From assembly GCA_028718045.1 (NCBI GenBank), contig JAQUMQ010000097.1, positions 1 through 6,012 on the forward strand: DNA of 6,012 bases, written 5' to 3'. Below the pieces are notes generated by a model, which was not told the DNA's origin, did no database searches, and was given only the letters and a program-made list of their open reading frames with translations. The position numbers were made by a program, and so were the translations under genes. Below are positions 5,773 through 6,012 of this stretch, in pieces. This DNA comes from Actinomycetota bacterium (GTDB lineage Bacteria > Actinomycetota > Humimicrobiia > Humimicrobiales > Humimicrobiaceae). Every line of letters starts with the position of its first letter. Position 1 is the first letter of the stretch.

Positions 5773-6012
5773 ATGAGTTTGAAAAATAAAAGCGATATAG
5801 GCAAGATAAGTATTAAATTTGGAACAGATGGCTGGCGAGGCATTATCGCAAAAGAATTTACATTCGAAAAGGTCCGGCTGATATCATTGGGAATAAGCGA
5901 ATATTTGAAGAATAAAGCCGAGCTTAAAGGGAAATTACCCAAGGTGGTTATAGGTTATGATACAAGATTTTTATCTGATTTGTTTGCAAAAAGTGCTGCT
6001 GAAATATTTTCG
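5773..6012 (+). CDS. Phosphomannomutase/phosphoglucomutase, N-terminal part (runs off the window)
   Basis: 80 codons are visible and the frame is still open at the last base. After about 13 lead residues comes IKFGTDGWRGIIAKEFTFE (about 15-33), the N-terminal signature of alpha-D-phosphohexomutases, then KVVIGYDTRFLSDLFAKSAAE (about 57-77), the conserved strand and helix of domain 1. The catalytic serine loop (TASHNP type) should come shortly after and lies outside the window, so substrate choice cannot be judged. In this context a phosphomannomutase role, mannose-6-phosphate to mannose-1-phosphate feeding ManC, is the natural reading. The FGTDGWR form is also common in bifunctional glucose/mannose enzymes. 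The gene is 154 bases downstream of gmd and could have its own promoter. Confidence 0.85.
   Translation, partial: MSLKNKSDIGKISIKFGTDGWRGIIAKEFTFEKVRLISLGISEYLKNKAELKGKLPKVVIGYDTRFLSDLFAKSAAEIFS

Noticed and set aside
5727..5942. 71-codon open frame on the minus strand across the start of the mutase gene
   Set aside because: It overlaps the conserved FGTDGWR-type N-terminus on the plus strand and has no recognisable product.

Overview
The window is about 6 kb of AT-rich bacterial DNA. It holds six genes, all on the + strand: two are cut by the window edges and four are complete. Shine-Dalgarno sequences are strong and close to consensus, and three of the five visible starts are TTG. The WbbL-type glycosyltransferase and the nucleotide-sugar enzymes are typical of a bacterial surface-polysaccharide locus. 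There is no taxonomic marker here. A low-GC Firmicute or an uncultured AT-rich lineage such as some Actinobacteriota would fit, but that is only a guess.

Layout. 1-1146: the C-terminal part of an FAD-dependent oxidoreductase of the geranylgeranyl reductase family. A likely terminator and a candidate promoter follow. 1279-2238: a family 2 glycosyltransferase of the WbbL/rhamnosyltransferase type, which is very AT-rich. 2239-2463: a 225-base spacer with a probable terminator, a candidate promoter and an unusually GC-rich leader that can form several competing or interlocking stems. 2464-3426: an SDR enzyme best matched by GDP-6-deoxy-4-keto-mannose reductase (Rmd). It overlaps by an ATGA junction with 3423-4538, a mannose-1-phosphate guanylyltransferase (ManC type) with a hexapeptide-repeat tail. 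After 117 bases comes 4656-5618, GDP-mannose 4,6-dehydratase (Gmd). After a further 154 bases, the N-terminus of a phosphomannomutase/phosphoglucomutase starts at 5773 and runs off the window.

Working together, the last four genes give a complete route from mannose-6-phosphate to GDP-D-rhamnose: the mutase makes Man-1-P, ManC makes GDP-mannose, Gmd makes GDP-4-keto-6-deoxymannose, and Rmd reduces it. The glycosyltransferase upstream is a candidate user of that sugar in a cell-surface glycan. The geranylgeranyl-reductase-like protein may be unrelated, or may act on an isoprenoid such as a lipid carrier or a quinone. I found no tRNA, rRNA, CRISPR array, insertion sequence or phage gene. The least explained element is the structured leader before rmd.
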